In this document: positions 61,636-64,000 of the stretch, in pieces | Numbering within the stretch: position 1 is the first letter of the stretch | How the letters are laid out: every line of letters starts with the position of its first letter | Assembly (NCBI GenBank): GCA_963848195.1 | Contig: CAWKCY010000007.1 | Location: 1-64,000, forward strand | Source: CAVQBP01 sp963848195 | GTDB taxonomy: Bacteria > Bacteroidota > Ignavibacteria > Ignavibacteriales > Ignavibacteriaceae | Length of the DNA: 64,000 bases | Direction of reading: 5' to 3' | The notes under the pieces: model-generated | What the model saw: the letters and a program-made list of their open reading frames with translations, nothing else | Databases searched by the model: none | Told to the model about the DNA's origin: nothing | Translations under genes and position numbers: made by a program

Positions 61636-62713
61636 AAATCATCTGGACAATGCTTTAGAGATCATTTTTAGAGATTCTGCCATTACCGGATTCTGGGATT
61701 CTCATAATAAGTATATTTCTGAAAAAATAGTAACCGACAGAGAGTGGTACTGGCAAGGATTGAATTCAGGTTCACATAGATACGGTCTTTTCACTTTGAG
61801 TATGATTTTATTATCAAAAGACCTATATGACCTGGATACAACAAAATATGATGAAAAAATTGTTGACTTTATTTATTGGACATATAATAATCTGAGAAGG
61901 CTAACGACATCCGAGCTGACATACGGAGGATTGCTTTCCATAATTCTTGGGAAAAAGCTATATGGAATAAATGAATTTGAGCTTGAGGTAATTGAGGACG
62001 TTTTAACAAAAGCTTATAACAATATCATTCCATTTACAGATAATCAAAATTCATTAATTCTGATAGCAAGTAAATATTTCCTAGATCAAAAGAAAGATGA
62101 TGAACAACTAAGCAAATTAAAGAAACTAACTAATATTATTTTATCTTCTAAAAAGAAATCTGCATTTTTTGAGACAGGAGATATACGAGCTATATATCAT
62201 CAAAGAATAATGTATACACTCTGGGGATTATTATTTGCATCTAATTACTATTCTAGTGAACAAATAAAAGCAGCAGTAGAAGACATTTTAAAGTATGTAT
62301 GGGATAAGCGGAGGGATAAGAAAGATAATGCTTTTTTCTGGCATCCTTCATTTTATATTATAAATTATAGAAATAAAATTAAGATTCCTATTTATAATCC
62401 TAAATCGGCCAGATATTTGTTCGAATGCCACCAGACATTCTTTGCAAATTCAATTAATTTTTATCAGAAATTTTTTGAATTGGGCTTCTATGAGGAAGAG
62501 AAGGAGAAAGCAATGGAATGGATCTGGGGGAACAATAGAATAAATAAAGATTTGAATGATGTTACAGGTATCGGAATACCGGCTAGAATAATGGATTTGA
62601 AGGGGAATTTACTAATTAGCGGGCAACAATTCATCGGCAGTTATGAAATTGGATCATTCATTTTAGCTTTAGCAGCTCAAAATGTAATAAAAGATACAGC
62701 GATATTAAAATAA
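61625..62713 (+). CDS. Unrecognised helical protein, possibly alpha/alpha-barrel glycan-active
   Basis: A 362-aa soluble protein of no family I can name. It is almost entirely helical, with regularly spaced aromatic-rich helices (WYWQGLNSGSHRYGLFTLSM, ELTYGGLLSIILG, YECHQTFFANSINFY-like patterns). This is compatible with an (alpha/alpha)-toroid such as those of six-hairpin glycosidases, lyases or prenyltransferase-like proteins. Its start overlaps the end of the GT4 gene by 11 bp, so it is part of the glycan operon. A role in trimming, cyclising or modifying the polymer is possible but unproven. Confidence 0.6.
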   Translation: MEHRNHLDNALEIIFRDSAITGFWDSHNKYISEKIVTDREWYWQGLNSGSHRYGLFTLSMILLSKDLYDLDTTKYDEKIVDFIYWTYNNLRRLTTSELTYGGLLSIILGKKLYGINEFELEVIEDVLTKAYNNIIPFTDNQNSLILIASKYFLDQKKDDEQLSKLKKLTNIILSSKKKSAFFETGDIRAIYHQRIMYTLWGLLFASNYYSSEQIKAAVEDILKYVWDKRRDKKDNAFFWHPSFYIINYRNKIKIPIYNPKSARYLFECHQTFFANSINFYQKFFELGFYEEEKEKAMEWIWGNNRINKDLNDVTGIGIPARIMDLKGNLLISGQQFIGSYEIGSFILALAAQNVIKDTAILK

Positions 62714-62754
62714 TTATAATCCACCCTCTTTTTTTCCACAAATTTAAAATTAAA

Positions 62755-63946
62755 TAACCCTATGCATTTATTAATATATTTAGGACATCCTGCACATTTT
62801 CATTTATTTAAGGGAATAATAAGGGAGATGCAAAGAAGGGAGCACAAAGTATCGATATTAATCAAGAAGAAGGATGTACTTGAAGATTTATTAAAGGAAT
62901 CGGGATATCCGTATACAAACATATTGCCGGAAGGGAGGAGGGATAATAAAAGCTCAATCGGGATGGGTTTATTAAAGCGGGATTACCGGATGCTTCAATA
63001 TGTAAAGTCAAATAGACCTGATTTGATGGCAGGGACATCACCTGAGATAACGCATATAGGAAAACTCTTAGGAATTAAATCGATAGTAGTAAATGAGGAT
63101 GATGCAGATCAGGTTCCATTGTTTGCGAAATTATCATATCCATTGGCAGACAGTATATTAGCCCCAATTTCATGCAGCACAGGGAAGTGGAGTAATAAGA
63201 CCATATATTATAAAGGTTATCATGAATTAGCGTATCTTCATCCGGAATATTTTACTCCAGTGAGTGAAAAGGTAAGGGAGTTAAATGAAGGTGGAGCAAA
63301 GAAATACTTTATACTAAGATTTGCAAAATTGTCAGCTCATCATGATACGGGTAAAGCAGGAATAACGACGGAGATAGCATCAAGAATAATAAGGAAGCTA
63401 AAACCCTTAGGGAATGTATTTATAACTTCAGAACGTGAACTAGAGGCTGAATTTGAGAGATACAGGATATCAATAAAGCCACAGGATATGCATGATGCAC
63501 TATATTATTCAGAGATGTTCATAGGAGACAGTCAAACAATGGCAGCAGAATCAGCGGTATTGGGGACACCATCGATACGGTATAATGATTTTGTGGGAAA
63601 GCTGGGTTATCTGGAAGAACTGGAGCATAAATACGGATTGACCTATGGAATAAGGACCACGGAACCCGAGGAATTATTTACTAAAATAGATGAACTGCTA
63701 TCGATGCAGAACATAAAAGAGGAGTGGGGAAAAAGAAGAGAGAGAATGTTATCAGAAACGATAGATGTAAGTTCATTTATGAGCTGGTTATTTGAAAATT
63801 ATCCGAGAAGCCTGGAAATGTTAAAAACTGGTTCTGTGCCCCAGCAGAAATTTAATAGAATCAGTGAAAAAGATTTACAAAAGGCTGTAAATTTTTAGAG
63901 GAAACAGCCACAAAGTCTCTGAGACACAAAGCTGCACCAAGTACTT
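62755..63946. repeat. Duplicated block (DUF354 gene and its tail), copy 2
   Basis: Counterpart of 47588-48778, including the identical CCACAAAGTCTCTGAGACAC tail. Homology stops abruptly after GCTGCAC(A/C)AAGTA in both. Confidence 0.9.
62762..63898 (+). CDS. DUF354-family GT-B-like protein (copy 2)
   Basis: A 378-aa protein, identical to that at 47595 except for one V/I change near residue 18. It has the same GT-B/2-epimerase-like features. In this copy the gene follows the uncharacterised helical protein by 48 bp, not the wzy gene. The last 100 bp of the window contain only the shared tail and AT-rich unique sequence, so the next gene of this locus (a large sugar transferase in copy 1) lies outside the window. 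Confidence 0.85.
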   Translation: MHLLIYLGHPAHFHLFKGIIREMQRREHKVSILIKKKDVLEDLLKESGYPYTNILPEGRRDNKSSIGMGLLKRDYRMLQYVKSNRPDLMAGTSPEITHIGKLLGIKSIVVNEDDADQVPLFAKLSYPLADSILAPISCSTGKWSNKTIYYKGYHELAYLHPEYFTPVSEKVRELNEGGAKKYFILRFAKLSAHHDTGKAGITTEIASRIIRKLKPLGNVFITSERELEAEFERYRISIKPQDMHDALYYSEMFIGDSQTMAAESAVLGTPSIRYNDFVGKLGYLEELEHKYGLTYGIRTTEPEELFTKIDELLSMQNIKEEWGKRRERMLSETIDVSSFMSWLFENYPRSLEMLKTGSVPQQKFNRISEKDLQKAVNF

Positions 63947-64000
63947 TATGATCAGAATGATGGAAACTTTATAAATCAAATCAAACAAACACCAAAGTTC

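Overview
The window looks like a chromosomal segment of an AT-rich member of the Bacteroidota/Chlorobiota (FCB) group, most likely an Ignavibacteria-type bacterium. The main evidence is a secreted C25-type cysteine peptidase ending in a type IX secretion (por) sorting domain of the NYPNPF type, a Wzi-type outer-membrane capsule protein, Hmc/NrfD-type respiratory modules, and many small intergenic repeats. I see no tRNA, rRNA, CRISPR array or transposase gene. The taxonomic call is inference from gene content only.

Layout. (1) 1-3.9 kb: a HAD phosphatase, a small and possibly truncated secreted protein, and an asparagine-synthetase-like protein that lacks the catalytic Cys2. (2) 3.9-16.8 kb: a first surface-polysaccharide locus with glycosyltransferases (GT9, GT4, GT2), a Wzy/WaaL-like polymerase or ligase, a methyltransferase, two DegT-type aminotransferases, a phosphoglycosyltransferase, a CapD/WbpM-type dehydratase and a Wzi-like barrel. 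(3) 17.1-26.4 kb: the C25 peptidase split by a single frameshift at a GGGG tract, glmS, and a cyclic-2,3-diphosphoglycerate-synthetase-like P-loop protein. (4) 26.9-41.8 kb: two divergent operons around a 0.5-kb control region. Each encodes an NrfD-type membrane protein with a four-cluster ferredoxin partner, a sensor kinase with two periplasmic haem-type motifs (CXXCH and CX4CH), and a response regulator. One operon also has a 13-haem cytochrome. Four proteins across the two operons carry a GcvH/lipoyl-like domain, two of them fused to receiver domains, and none has lysine at the canonical lipoyl position. I consider this the most interesting system in the window. (5) 42.2-63.9 kb: a second exopolysaccharide region made of two tandem, partly near-identical copies of wzc-wzx-wzy...DUF354. 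Copy 2 has five extra glycan genes between wzy and the DUF354 gene.

How the parts fit. GlmS supplies glucosamine-6-phosphate for amino-sugar glycans, which fits the neighbouring polysaccharide loci. The phosphoglycosyltransferases start repeat units on a lipid carrier, the GTs extend them, Wzx flips them, Wzy polymerises them, Wzc sets chain length and Wzi-like barrels act at the outer membrane. The respiratory locus probably links the quinone pool to periplasmic c-type cytochromes. Its haem-motif kinases, one sigma-54 activator and two receiver-GcvH fusions would sense redox state and regulate the locus, but that regulatory model is inference.
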